Origin: CAKKQX01 sp046313915 | GTDB taxonomy: Bacteria > Pseudomonadota > Gammaproteobacteria > Burkholderiales > SG8-41 | Assembly (NCBI GenBank): GCA_046313915.1 | Contig: JBKBXX010000103.1 | Coordinates: forward strand, 1 to 11,592 | Length of the DNA stretch: 11,592 nucleotides | Direction: 5' to 3' | Shown here: one piece after another, positions 1 through 6,476 of the stretch | Layout: every line of letters begins with the position of its first letter | Position numbering within the stretch: position 1 is the stretch's first letter | Notes under the pieces: generated by a model | Databases searched by the model: none | Seen by the model: only the letters and a program-made list of their open reading frames with translations | Told to the model about the DNA's origin: nothing | Made by a program: the position numbers and the translations under genes

Positions 1-38
1 TCAAAGTAGCCCGTCATCGAAAGCGATGTCTGTTTCAT
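1..38 (-). CDS. IS5-family transposase, N-terminal fragment
   Basis: Only the first 12 codons are in the window: MKQTSLSMTGYF, then an incomplete codon. This start resembles the N-termini of IS5-group DDE transposases, which catalyse cut-and-paste movement of the element. The ATG at 38 is preceded on the minus strand by an AGGAG-AAGGAAG purine stretch, a strong ribosome binding site. The gene runs in the same direction as the metallo-hydrolase gene just upstream, so read-through transcription from that gene could enter it. With so few residues the call rests as much on the inverted-repeat-like end and YTAR site next to it as on the protein. Confidence 0.55.
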   Translation of the reverse strand, partial: MKQTSLSMTGYF

Positions 39-121
39 CTTCCTTCTCCTCGTCCTCATGGCTATTCAACGTACCGTAACACCATTAGGATGACGAGAAG
101 TGCAGGTTTTTCAGAGTTTCC
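1..121 (-). mobile_element. End of an IS5-family insertion sequence (partial)
   Basis: Read on the minus strand, the element begins at base 121 with GGAAACTCTGAAAAACC, which resembles the terminal inverted repeats (GGAA-CTCTGAA type) I recall for IS5-group elements. About 80 bases further in comes a transposase start with a good ribosome binding site. Immediately outside the end lies TTAG (122-125), which fits the YTAR target that IS5 elements duplicate on insertion. The other end and the second target copy lie beyond base 1, so the duplication cannot be verified. Family assignment is from memory of the family's start and end sequences. Confidence 0.6.
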
Positions 122-125
122 TTAG
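122..125. other. Putative IS5 target-site duplication (TTAG), overlapping a stop codon
   Basis: TTAG directly borders the insertion-sequence end and matches the YTAR consensus target of IS5 elements. On the minus strand it reads CTAA and contains the TAA stop of the metallo-hydrolase gene. Only one copy is visible. Confidence 0.45.
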
Positions 126-1123
126 AACCTGAATTGCCTGCCCACCGCCGAAGGCACGATCAACTCCTCGCCGAAAGCCTGCACCAGCGCATTCACCGCG
201 CGCCAGCCGGTGCAGTGCGCCGGAACGATGCGCTTCAAGCCGAAATCTTTCATGTCGCCAATGGTGTCGGGAATGATCTCCTCGATCTGCTGCCCGGAGA
301 GGTGAAAGCCGCCCATCACCGCGTGCAGCGGCACGTCGCCGAAAACGTTGCGCGCGTCCTTCAACACGTTGATGACGCCAGCGTGCGAGCAAGCGGTGAA
401 CACCACCACGCCCTTGCCCCTGACGTGCACGGCGACGTAGCGCTCGTCCATGAGCCACGGATCGGGTTCCCACCCTTTTCCGTCTGCGCTACGCTTGAGA
501 TGCCCCGGCAGCCCTTTTTCGTAGGGCGTGACGCGCGGAATCTCGCCACTCAGATAAAAAGAATCGCCGAGGATACGCCGCGCTTGCGGTGCGTTGACGA
601 CGGTCGCGCCCGCGGCCGCGAGCTCCTCGGGACCGGGCACCGGCTTTTGCGGCAACGGTTCGCCGCCGTGGCGCAGCGTGCCGCGCGGCACGAACATGCC
701 GGGATTGACGTGGCACTCGACGCGCCTGCCACCGTTCGCCGCCGCCACCTGGCGCACCGCCTCCACCAGCCCGCCGGCATGATCCCAATGGCCATGCGAC
801 AGCACCACCGCGCCCGCGTCGCCGAAAGGCACCTTGAGCAGCGCGCCGTTGCGCGTCACGGTGTAGGCTTCGGGTCCGGCGTCGAATACCAGCGTCTGTT
901 TGTCGCCGCCGATACGCGCGCTGATGATCAGCGAAAGACCATGATGCGCACAGCAGCGGTATTCGCCGGCGGCCATCGGGAGACTGCCGTTTTTCATCAG
1001 CAGCGGAACCTCGTTGGTCACGTCTTTCGGCACCGTCGAGAGGCTGTCGGTGACGTTGTCCACCAGCACCTGCACCTCGAGCGCATCCACTTCCAGCAAA
1101 CCATGTACGATTTCAGCCGACAT
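122..1123 (-). CDS. Metallo-beta-lactamase-fold hydrolase, COG1237 type
   Basis: A cytoplasmic protein of 333 residues with no signal peptide. The metal-binding motif HGHWDH is at residues 110-115 (in LSHGHWDHAGG), with further likely ligands H247 (ACSHAG), H274 (GGFH) and H303 (PAHCTGW). This set is typical of the branch annotated as 7,8-dihydropterin-6-methyl-4-(beta-D-ribofuranosyl)-aminobenzene-phosphate synthase-like or metal-dependent hydrolase (COG1237). In bacteria, which lack methanopterin, the true substrate is usually unknown, so the archaeal name should not be taken literally. The start ATG has a perfect AAGGAGG site upstream. The C-terminus (PSAVGRQFRF) looks like a natural family end although the insertion sequence starts one base past the stop. 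It stands apart from the Bug genes; a hydrolytic step in a catabolic route is possible but unproven. Confidence 0.85.
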   Translation of the reverse strand: MSAEIVHGLLEVDALEVQVLVDNVTDSLSTVPKDVTNEVPLLMKNGSLPMAAGEYRCCAHHGLSLIISARIGGDKQTLVFDAGPEAYTVTRNGALLKVPFGDAGAVVLSHGHWDHAGGLVEAVRQVAAANGGRRVECHVNPGMFVPRGTLRHGGEPLPQKPVPGPEELAAAGATVVNAPQARRILGDSFYLSGEIPRVTPYEKGLPGHLKRSADGKGWEPDPWLMDERYVAVHVRGKGVVVFTACSHAGVINVLKDARNVFGDVPLHAVMGGFHLSGQQIEEIIPDTIGDMKDFGLKRIVPAHCTGWRAVNALVQAFGEELIVPSAVGRQFRF

Positions 1124-1295
1124 GCTTCCTCCTTGATTTCGCGTTCGTATCCGCCGGTTTCCCGGATTCCTGCAACCGGATGCCCCGTCCCCAGCGAGCG
1201 CCCGGCAGGCGAATTTATTTGCCCACGCTATTGCACATCAGCCCGAATAGGCGGATTCTGTTCGTTTCGACTCGTATGCGACCAGCGAGGGCGGC

Positions 1296-1484
1296 ATGAA
1301 CCACGATCCGATGCGATTTTGTTTCGAATGCAGGAAAATGAAACCGGCGAAAAGCTTCAGACCCCTTTCCCGCGGGCCGGGCAATCCGCGCATGGCCTGC
1401 GCCGAATGTTTCGACACCGTGGAAGCGCTCAGAAAGGAGCGCCGCCAGCAGGTCATCGCATCCGTCAATCGCGAGAAGGCGTAA
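1296..1484 (+). CDS. Small zinc-ribbon-like protein (two CxxC pairs)
   Basis: A 62-residue protein with two CxxC pairs, C9/C12 (CFEC) and C35/C38 (CAEC), 22 residues apart, followed by a basic, probably helical tail (EALRKERRQQ). The four cysteines could hold one zinc ion as in small zinc-ribbon or treble-clef domains. Function is unknown; nucleic-acid or protein binding would be a guess. The ATG is preceded by a GCGAGG stretch about six bases upstream. A second ATG at 1311 has no ribosome binding site. The gene sits alone on the plus strand between minus-strand genes and converges on the first Bug gene with only 25 bases between the stops. The patterned cysteines argue for a real gene rather than a chance frame. 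Confidence 0.6.
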   Translation: MNHDPMRFCFECRKMKPAKSFRPLSRGPGNPRMACAECFDTVEALRKERRQQVIASVNREKA

Positions 1485-1509
1485 TCGACACGCGCAGCAA
1501 CGCGCAGTC

Positions 1510-2475
1510 TCACTCCAGCCTGACGCCCGAATCCCTGACGATTTTCGCCCAGCGCGCCATGTCGGCACGCAGGAAAGCCGTGAACTGATCGGGCGTGCTG
1601 GTCAGCGGATCGGCGCCGCGTTCGATCAGCCTGTCGCGCAGTTCTTTATCGCCGAGGCTTTTGCCAATACCTTCGTTGAGGCGGGAGATGATTTCGCGCG
1701 GCGTCCTGGCCGGCACCAGGATGCCGTACCAGTTGACCGCCTCGACGCTCGGCAAGCCCTGCTCGGTCATGGTCGGCAGATCGGGCAGCAGCGGCGCGCG
1801 CCTGGGGCTCGCCACTGCGAGCGCCCGCAGCTTGCCGGCAGTCACGTGCGGCAGCAGCACCGGCAGGTCGGCAAAAATGCCGTGCACCTGACCGCCGATC
1901 ACGTCGGCGACCGCAGGCGCCGCACCTTTGTACGGCACGTGCAGCATGTCGATTCCGGCGGCGCTTTTGAACAGCTCCAGCGCGAGATGCGGCAGGCCGC
2001 CGGTGCCGGTGGAAGCCATCACGATCTTGCCGGGCTGCGCTTGGGCGAGCGCCACCAGCGCCTTCACCGATCTTGCCGGCACCGAAGGATGCACCACCAG
2101 CAGCTCGGGCGTGGTGGAAACCAGCGACACGCCCGCCAGGTCGCGCAGCGTGTCGAAAGGCACCCTGGTCACCGCCGGGTTGATGGCGATCGCGCTCGGG
2201 CTCGCAAGATACATCGTATAGCCGTCGGGCGCCGAGCGCGCCACATGCTCGGTGCCGATCGCGCCGTTGGCGCCGGCGCGGTTGTCGACGATCACCTGCT
2301 GGCCCATGTTCTCGGCGAGCTTGGGTGCGAGCAGACGGGCAACGATGTCGATCGGACCGCCCGCCGGAAACGCGACGACGATGCGCAGCGTTTTGGAAGG
2401 ATAGCTTTGTGCGGCCGCCGGCAAAGCGCTCACGGCGAGCGCCAGCGCACAGCCCACTCCTGCCAGTGTTTTCAT
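1510..2475 (-). CDS. Bug-family (TctC-like) periplasmic substrate-binding protein 1
   Basis: A 321-residue protein of the usual length for the Bug/TctC family, which capture carboxylic acids in the periplasm for tripartite tricarboxylate transporters. A Sec signal peptide covers about residues 1-22 (cleavage in ALPAAA-QSYPSK). Family landmarks: the ligand-loop motif FPAGGPIDIVAR (36-47), DNRAGANG (64-71), PDGYT (83-87), HVPYKGAA (179-186), then GKLRALAV and NWYGILVPARTP. The start has an AGGAG site seven to eight bases upstream. It is the last of three Bug genes in the same direction, 86 bases after the middle one, and that gap holds a TAGAAT box that may be its own promoter. The ligand cannot be told from sequence. 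No TctA/TctB membrane genes are present, so it either docks on a distant transporter or works as a sensor. Confidence 0.92.
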   Translation of the reverse strand: MKTLAGVGCALALAVSALPAAAQSYPSKTLRIVVAFPAGGPIDIVARLLAPKLAENMGQQVIVDNRAGANGAIGTEHVARSAPDGYTMYLASPSAIAINPAVTRVPFDTLRDLAGVSLVSTTPELLVVHPSVPARSVKALVALAQAQPGKIVMASTGTGGLPHLALELFKSAAGIDMLHVPYKGAAPAVADVIGGQVHGIFADLPVLLPHVTAGKLRALAVASPRRAPLLPDLPTMTEQGLPSVEAVNWYGILVPARTPREIISRLNEGIGKSLGDKELRDRLIERGADPLTSTPDQFTAFLRADMARWAKIVRDSGVRLE

Positions 2476-2520
2476 GGAAGTCTCCTGCCGTCTGGTTTGA
2501 ATGACGAAGCCGATGGCGTC

Positions 2521-2526
2521 ATTCTA
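2521..2526 (-). promoter_or_regulatory. Possible -10 box (TAGAAT) ahead of Bug gene 1
   Basis: On the minus strand TAGAAT lies 46 bases before the ATG in the 86-base gap behind Bug gene 2. No convincing -35 box is found 16-18 bases upstream, so this is a weak call. A similar TAGAAT precedes Bug gene 3. Confidence 0.25.
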
Positions 2527-2561
2527 CCGTCCCCGCCATCCCGGCGCAGCGCGCATCCAAT

Positions 2562-3530
2562 CTATTCAGCGCGAATCCCGGCATCGCTGATCACGCGCGC
2601 CCATTTCTCCCTGTCCGCCCGCAGGAACTTCCCGAATTCGGCCGGCGAGCCGGTTTGCGCCTCGAGCTCCACTTTGGCGAGCTGTTTTTTCACTTCGGGC
2701 GTATGCATGAACTTCGCCACCTCGACGTTCACCCGGTCGATGATTTCCGGCTTCACGCCCGCTGGCGCAAACAGGCCATACCACGTGGTAATGACCAGTT
2801 CCGGCATGCCGGCTTCAGCGGTGGTCGGCACCTGCGGCAACGACGCCACGCGTTGCGGCACCAGCACGGCAAGGCCGCGCAGCCTGCCGCCGGATATGAA
2901 AGGAATGGCCGCGGGCACGGTCACCACCACCATCTCGATTTCACCTCCGAGAATGTGCGTCAAAGCGATGCTCGCCCCTTTGTACGGCACGTGCATGATG
3001 TCGATCTTCGCGAGCGATTTGAAAAGCTCGCTGGCGAGATGATTGGACGAGCCGATCCCGCCCGAACCGAAACTCATTTTGCCGGGATGCGTTTGGGCGA
3101 GCCGCACCAGCTCTTTCACGCTTTTCGCCGGCACCAACGGGTGGATCACCATTACATTGGGCACCGTCACCAGCATCGATATCGCGACGAAATCGCGCAG
3201 CGGGTCGTAACCGAGCTTCCGGTAGAGGCTGGGACTGATGACGATCGACGGGCTGGTGAGCAACAGCGTGTGGCCGTCCGCAGGCGCTTTCGCCGCAATT
3301 TCGGCACCGAGGTTGCCGCCGGCCCCCGGCCTGAAGTCGGCCACCACCGGCTGCCCCAGCGCCTGGCCGAGTTTTTCCGCCACCAGCAGCCCCAGGATCT
3401 GCGAAGCGCCGGTGGGAAACGGCACGATCAGGCGCACGTTTTTTTCGGGATATTGCTGCGCGGCGGCACAAGCCGTGACCACGAGCAACCCCGGCAGTGC
3501 GAGGCAAAGCGCCGCTTTGGCGGCAGTCAT
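2562..3530 (-). CDS. Bug-family (TctC-like) substrate-binding protein 2, atypical ligand loop
   Basis: A 322-residue Bug-family protein with HVPYKGAS (180-187), GGRLRGLAV and TWYGLFAPAG typical of the family. It differs from its three neighbours at normally conserved spots: the ligand loop reads FPTGASQILGLL (38-49), one residue shorter and lacking the Asp and Arg of the usual GGxxDxxAR; DNRPG is replaced by DFRPG (65-69); PDGYT by ADGHT (84-88). The leader ends VVTAC-AAAQQ: VTAC (18-21) fits a lipobox, so it may be a lipoprotein, though ordinary cleavage after AAA is equally possible. Start: a GGGAGAGAAGG purine stretch just upstream of the ATG. It lies 34 bases after Bug gene 3, so the two are probably co-transcribed. 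The altered loop suggests a different ligand or loss of carboxylate binding; this is inference. Confidence 0.9.
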   Translation of the reverse strand: MTAAKAALCLALPGLLVVTACAAAQQYPEKNVRLIVPFPTGASQILGLLVAEKLGQALGQPVVADFRPGAGGNLGAEIAAKAPADGHTLLLTSPSIVISPSLYRKLGYDPLRDFVAISMLVTVPNVMVIHPLVPAKSVKELVRLAQTHPGKMSFGSGGIGSSNHLASELFKSLAKIDIMHVPYKGASIALTHILGGEIEMVVVTVPAAIPFISGGRLRGLAVLVPQRVASLPQVPTTAEAGMPELVITTWYGLFAPAGVKPEIIDRVNVEVAKFMHTPEVKKQLAKVELEAQTGSPAEFGKFLRADREKWARVISDAGIRAE

Positions 3531-3564
3531 GCCTTCTCTCCCTCACCATGCCGAGCCGTGGCGG

Positions 3565-4539
3565 CTAGTCCGCTTCGAGCCTGGCGTCCTGCACCACCTT
3601 GGTCCACTTCGCGATCTCGGCCTTGACGTGCGCGGCGAACGCTTCGGGCGTGGTCGGCGTGACGTCGACGCCCTGGTCCTCGAGACGCTTGCGCAACGGC
3701 CCGCCGGCGAGCAGCCTGTTGAGATCGGCGTTGATTTTGGCGATGACGGGTTGCGGCACCCTCGCCTGAGTGCACAGGCCGTACCAGCCCGTCACTTCAT
3801 AACCCGGCACGCCGGCCTCGGCAAAAGTCGGCACTTCGGGAAGTTGCCCGTTGCGGGTGGCCGAAGTCACGCCGAGCGCGCGCACCTTGCCGGCCTTGAT
3901 CGCCGCGAGCGGCCCGCCCGCGAGATTGCCGACCGAGGATTCCATGTGGCCGCTCATGACGTCGGCGAGCGCTGCCGCCGCGCCCTTGTACGGCACGTGC
4001 ACGATATCGATGCCGGTGATCGTTTTCAGCAGCTCGATCGACATGTGCGGCGAAGCGCCGACGCCCGAAGAACCGAAATTGACCTTGCCGGGATGCGCCC
4101 TGGCGTAAGCGATGTACTGGCCGAGCGTTTTCGCCGGCATCGAGGGATGCACCATGAAAACGTTGGGCACACCGCCGATCATCGCGGGAAAAGCGAAGTC
4201 GGCGACCGGATCGTAGGTGAGCCGTTTGCGGAAACGCGCCGGGGTGACGCCGTGCGAACCGATGTTGCACAACACCAGCGTGTAGCCGTCGGGCGCGGCC
4301 TTGGCGGTGTACTCGGTGGCGATGTTGCCCGCCGCGCCGGGCCGGTTCTCGACGATCACGCTATTGCCCCACAGCTCGGAAAGCGCCGCGGCGACGATGC
4401 GTGCCGCGGTGTCGACGCCGCCGCCCGGCGAGTAGCCCACCATGATGCGCACCGGTTTGCTGGGATAAGTCTGGGAATGCGCGCTCCCGACCGCGATCAG
4501 GGACAGTACGGCAGCCAGCGCGTTCAGCAACATAGACAT
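3565..4539 (-). CDS. Bug-family (TctC-like) periplasmic substrate-binding protein 3
   Basis: A 324-residue Bug-family protein. The signal peptide is about residues 1-22 (VGSAHS-QTYPSK). Canonical landmarks: SPGGGVDTAAR (37-47), ENRPGAAG (64-71), PDGYT (83-87), HVPYKGAA (181-188), GKVRALGV and GWYGLCTQARVP. The first ATG (4539) is chosen over the ATG two codons later because AAGGAGG ends seven bases before it. It is the first of the three consecutive Bug genes. The 262 bases upstream contain a TAGAAT box and, further away, an AT-rich island with dyads, so regulation of the whole set may act here. It is clearly diverged from the other three Bug proteins, so this is not a recent duplication. Ligand unknown; carboxylates are usual for the family. 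Confidence 0.92.
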   Translation of the reverse strand: MSMLLNALAAVLSLIAVGSAHSQTYPSKPVRIMVGYSPGGGVDTAARIVAAALSELWGNSVIVENRPGAAGNIATEYTAKAAPDGYTLVLCNIGSHGVTPARFRKRLTYDPVADFAFPAMIGGVPNVFMVHPSMPAKTLGQYIAYARAHPGKVNFGSSGVGASPHMSIELLKTITGIDIVHVPYKGAAAALADVMSGHMESSVGNLAGGPLAAIKAGKVRALGVTSATRNGQLPEVPTFAEAGVPGYEVTGWYGLCTQARVPQPVIAKINADLNRLLAGGPLRKRLEDQGVDVTPTTPEAFAAHVKAEIAKWTKVVQDARLEAD

Positions 4540-4614
4540 GATCGCCCCTCCTTGGCGGTGCGCGCTTGTTCGTCGGCCATCGGTGGCAAGTGCGGGCGCG
4601 CAGCCGTTTTTTTG

Positions 4615-4620
4615 ATTCTA
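4615..4620 (-). promoter_or_regulatory. Possible -10 box (TAGAAT) ahead of the three-Bug set
   Basis: Minus-strand TAGAAT about 75 bases before the start of Bug gene 3. A TTGCCG lies upstream but at 22 bases, too far for a standard sigma-70 promoter, so the -35 element is unclear. Confidence 0.3.
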
Positions 4621-4690
4621 CTCCGCGGGCGCGCGTTCCGGACGGCAAGCCGCTGCGGCCGCGCTGCGCGCCACCCGGCCACCACAAAAT

Positions 4691-4718
4691 TTGTTTAAAA
4701 ACAATGTGTTATATAACA
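4691..4718. promoter_or_regulatory. AT-rich island with two adjacent palindromes, candidate operator
   Basis: In GC-rich surroundings this stretch holds TTGTTT-AA-AAACAA (4691-4704) and directly after it the perfect 12-base palindrome TGTTATATAACA (4707-4718). It lies between the end of the GMC oxidoreductase gene and Bug gene 3, about 150-180 bases upstream of the latter. The segment 4698-4712 (AAAACAATGTGTTAT) recurs with one change at 8786-8800. A regulator-binding site is the natural reading; which family binds is not determinable here. Confidence 0.4.
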
Positions 4719-4801
4719 GCACCCGCTCGGTGCCGGCATTTTTCCCGCCAGCGCCACGGCTCGCGCGAACACTTCGCGGCCGCGCCGCCCGCCGCTTCCG
4801 G

Positions 4802-6418
4802 CTATCCTTTCGCCTGCGCGGCGATAATCGAACTCGCGCGCTCCGCGATCATAATCGTCGGCGTATTGGTGTTGCCCGAGGTGATGGTGGGCATGATCGA
4901 GGCATCGGCCACGCGCAGCCGCTCGATGCCGCGCACCCGCAATTGCGGATCGACCACCGCCGCCGCATCGCCGGCGCGGCCCATCCTGCAGGTGCCGACG
5001 GGATGGAAAATCGTGGTGCCGATGCTGCGCGCGCCTTCCACCAGTTGTTCCTCCGATTGGTACGCCGGCCCCGGCGTCAATTCCTCGGGCGCGTATTTTT
5101 TCATCGCCGCGGTCTGCAGCACGATGCGCCGCGTGAGCTTCAGCGCGGCGGCGGCGACCCGCTGGTCTTCGACGGTGGCAAGGTAGTTGCAGCGGATCGC
5201 GGGATGGGCGCGCGGGTCGGGCGAGACGATGCGCACGTGGCCGCGCGAAGTCGGCCGCAGATGGCACGGGCTCGCGGTGAACGCCGGGAAAGGGTGCGGC
5301 GGATCGCCGAAGCGGTCGAGCGAGATCGGCTGCACGTGATATTCGAGATCGGGCGTGGCCTGCGACGGATCGGACTTGACGAACGCGCCCATCTGCGACG
5401 GCGGCATGGTCATGGGTCCGCTGCGCCACAGCGCGTATTCGAGGCCGATTTTCGCCTTGTGCCACCACGAGCGGAGCATGGTGTTCAACGTCAGTGCGTT
5501 CTTCACCCTGAACGCCATGCGCAGCTGCAGGTGATCCTGCAGGTTCTCGCCGACCGGCAGCTCGTGCGCGACGGCGATGCCGTGCTGCTGCAACAGCGCC
5601 CCCGGCCCGATGCCCGAGAGCTGCAGGATCTGCGGACTGCCGATCGCGCCCGCCGCAAGCACGGTTTCGCGCCGCGCCGCGGCGAACACTTCCTCGTTGC
5701 CCTGCCAGAATTCCACGCCGAGCACGCGCCGGCCTTCGAGCCGCAGCCGCTTCACCTGCGCGCCGGTGAGCACGGTGAAATTGCGCCGCCGTAACGCCGG
5801 ACGCAGGAAAGCCTTGGCCGCGCTCCAGCGCACGCCGTTTTTCTGGTTGACTTCGAAGCGCGACACGCCTTCGTTGTCGCCACGGTTGAAATCGTCGATG
5901 CGGGGAATGCCGATTTCGGCGGCGGCGGCGCGGAAAGCTTCGAGGATTTCCCACTCGACGCGCGGCGTTTCCACCCGCCACTCGCCGCCCGCGCCGTGTT
6001 TCTCGTCGGCGCCGCGCCAGTGATCCTCGAGCTTCATGAAAACCGGCAGCACGTTGCGCCACGCCCAGCCAGAATCGCCGGTGAGCTGCGCCCATTCGTC
6101 GTAGTCACGCGCCTGGCCGCGCAGGCACAGCATGGCGTTGATCGACGACGAGCCGCCCAGCACCCTGCCGCGCGGATAGCGGATGACACGGCCGTTCAGC
6201 CCCGCATCGGGCTCGGTGCGGTAGCACCAGTCGGTGCGCGGGTTGTTGATGCAGTAAAGATAACCGACGGGGATGTGGATCCAGATCCAGTCGTCCTTGC
6301 CTCCGGCTTCGAGCAGCAGCACCGAAGCTTGCGGATCAGCGGAAAGACGGTTGGCGAGCACGCAGCCGGCGCTGCCGGCGCCGACGATGATGTAGTCGAA
6401 GGTTCCGATCGTGCGCAT
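4802..6418 (-). CDS. GMC-family FAD-dependent oxidoreductase (choline/alcohol dehydrogenase-like)
   Basis: A 538-residue flavoenzyme of the glucose-methanol-choline family, which oxidises an alcohol group to aldehyde or ketone with FAD. It shows the N-terminal FAD-binding GAGSAG (13-18) and LLEAGG (35-40), GMC signature 1 around RGRVLGGSSSIN (83-94), signature 2 AAGAIGSPQILQLSGIGP (255-272), the catalytic His472 in FHPVGTCRMG, and the C-terminal SGNTNTPTIMIAERAS with N516/N518 completing the active-site His-Asn pair. There is no signal peptide. The frame stays open upstream to a GTG at 6466, but ATG 6418 is preferred: a GAGG lies eight bases before it and the flavin fold starts soon after, while the GTG and the ATG at 6442 lack a ribosome site. 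It follows Bug gene 4 by 58 bases, so the pair is probably an operon for uptake and oxidation of one compound; the substrate is unknown. Confidence 0.93.
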   Translation of the reverse strand: MRTIGTFDYIIVGAGSAGCVLANRLSADPQASVLLLEAGGKDDWIWIHIPVGYLYCINNPRTDWCYRTEPDAGLNGRVIRYPRGRVLGGSSSINAMLCLRGQARDYDEWAQLTGDSGWAWRNVLPVFMKLEDHWRGADEKHGAGGEWRVETPRVEWEILEAFRAAAAEIGIPRIDDFNRGDNEGVSRFEVNQKNGVRWSAAKAFLRPALRRRNFTVLTGAQVKRLRLEGRRVLGVEFWQGNEEVFAAARRETVLAAGAIGSPQILQLSGIGPGALLQQHGIAVAHELPVGENLQDHLQLRMAFRVKNALTLNTMLRSWWHKAKIGLEYALWRSGPMTMPPSQMGAFVKSDPSQATPDLEYHVQPISLDRFGDPPHPFPAFTASPCHLRPTSRGHVRIVSPDPRAHPAIRCNYLATVEDQRVAAAALKLTRRIVLQTAAMKKYAPEELTPGPAYQSEEQLVEGARSIGTTIFHPVGTCRMGRAGDAAAVVDPQLRVRGIERLRVADASIMPTITSGNTNTPTIMIAERASSIIAAQAKG

Positions 6419-6476
6419 CGCATTTTCCTCATCTTCGGCCATCGCCGCTGCGGCGACGGCGCGCACCGGGCATCCG

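Noticed and set aside
1124..1295. Promoter for the small cysteine protein
   Set aside because: TTGCAC at 1231-1236 with GATTCT 17 bases on is only a weak match and similar pairs arise by chance; nothing stronger was seen in this gap.
134..1588. 484-codon plus-strand frame across the metallo-hydrolase gene
   Set aside because: It is an Arg/His-rich shadow of the hydrolase gene, has no ribosome site, and overlaps the small cysteine protein in another frame.
6419..6466. Upstream GTG start for the GMC oxidoreductase (16 extra residues)
   Set aside because: No ribosome site precedes it and the extra residues are not part of the flavin fold; ATG 6418 has GAGG at good spacing.
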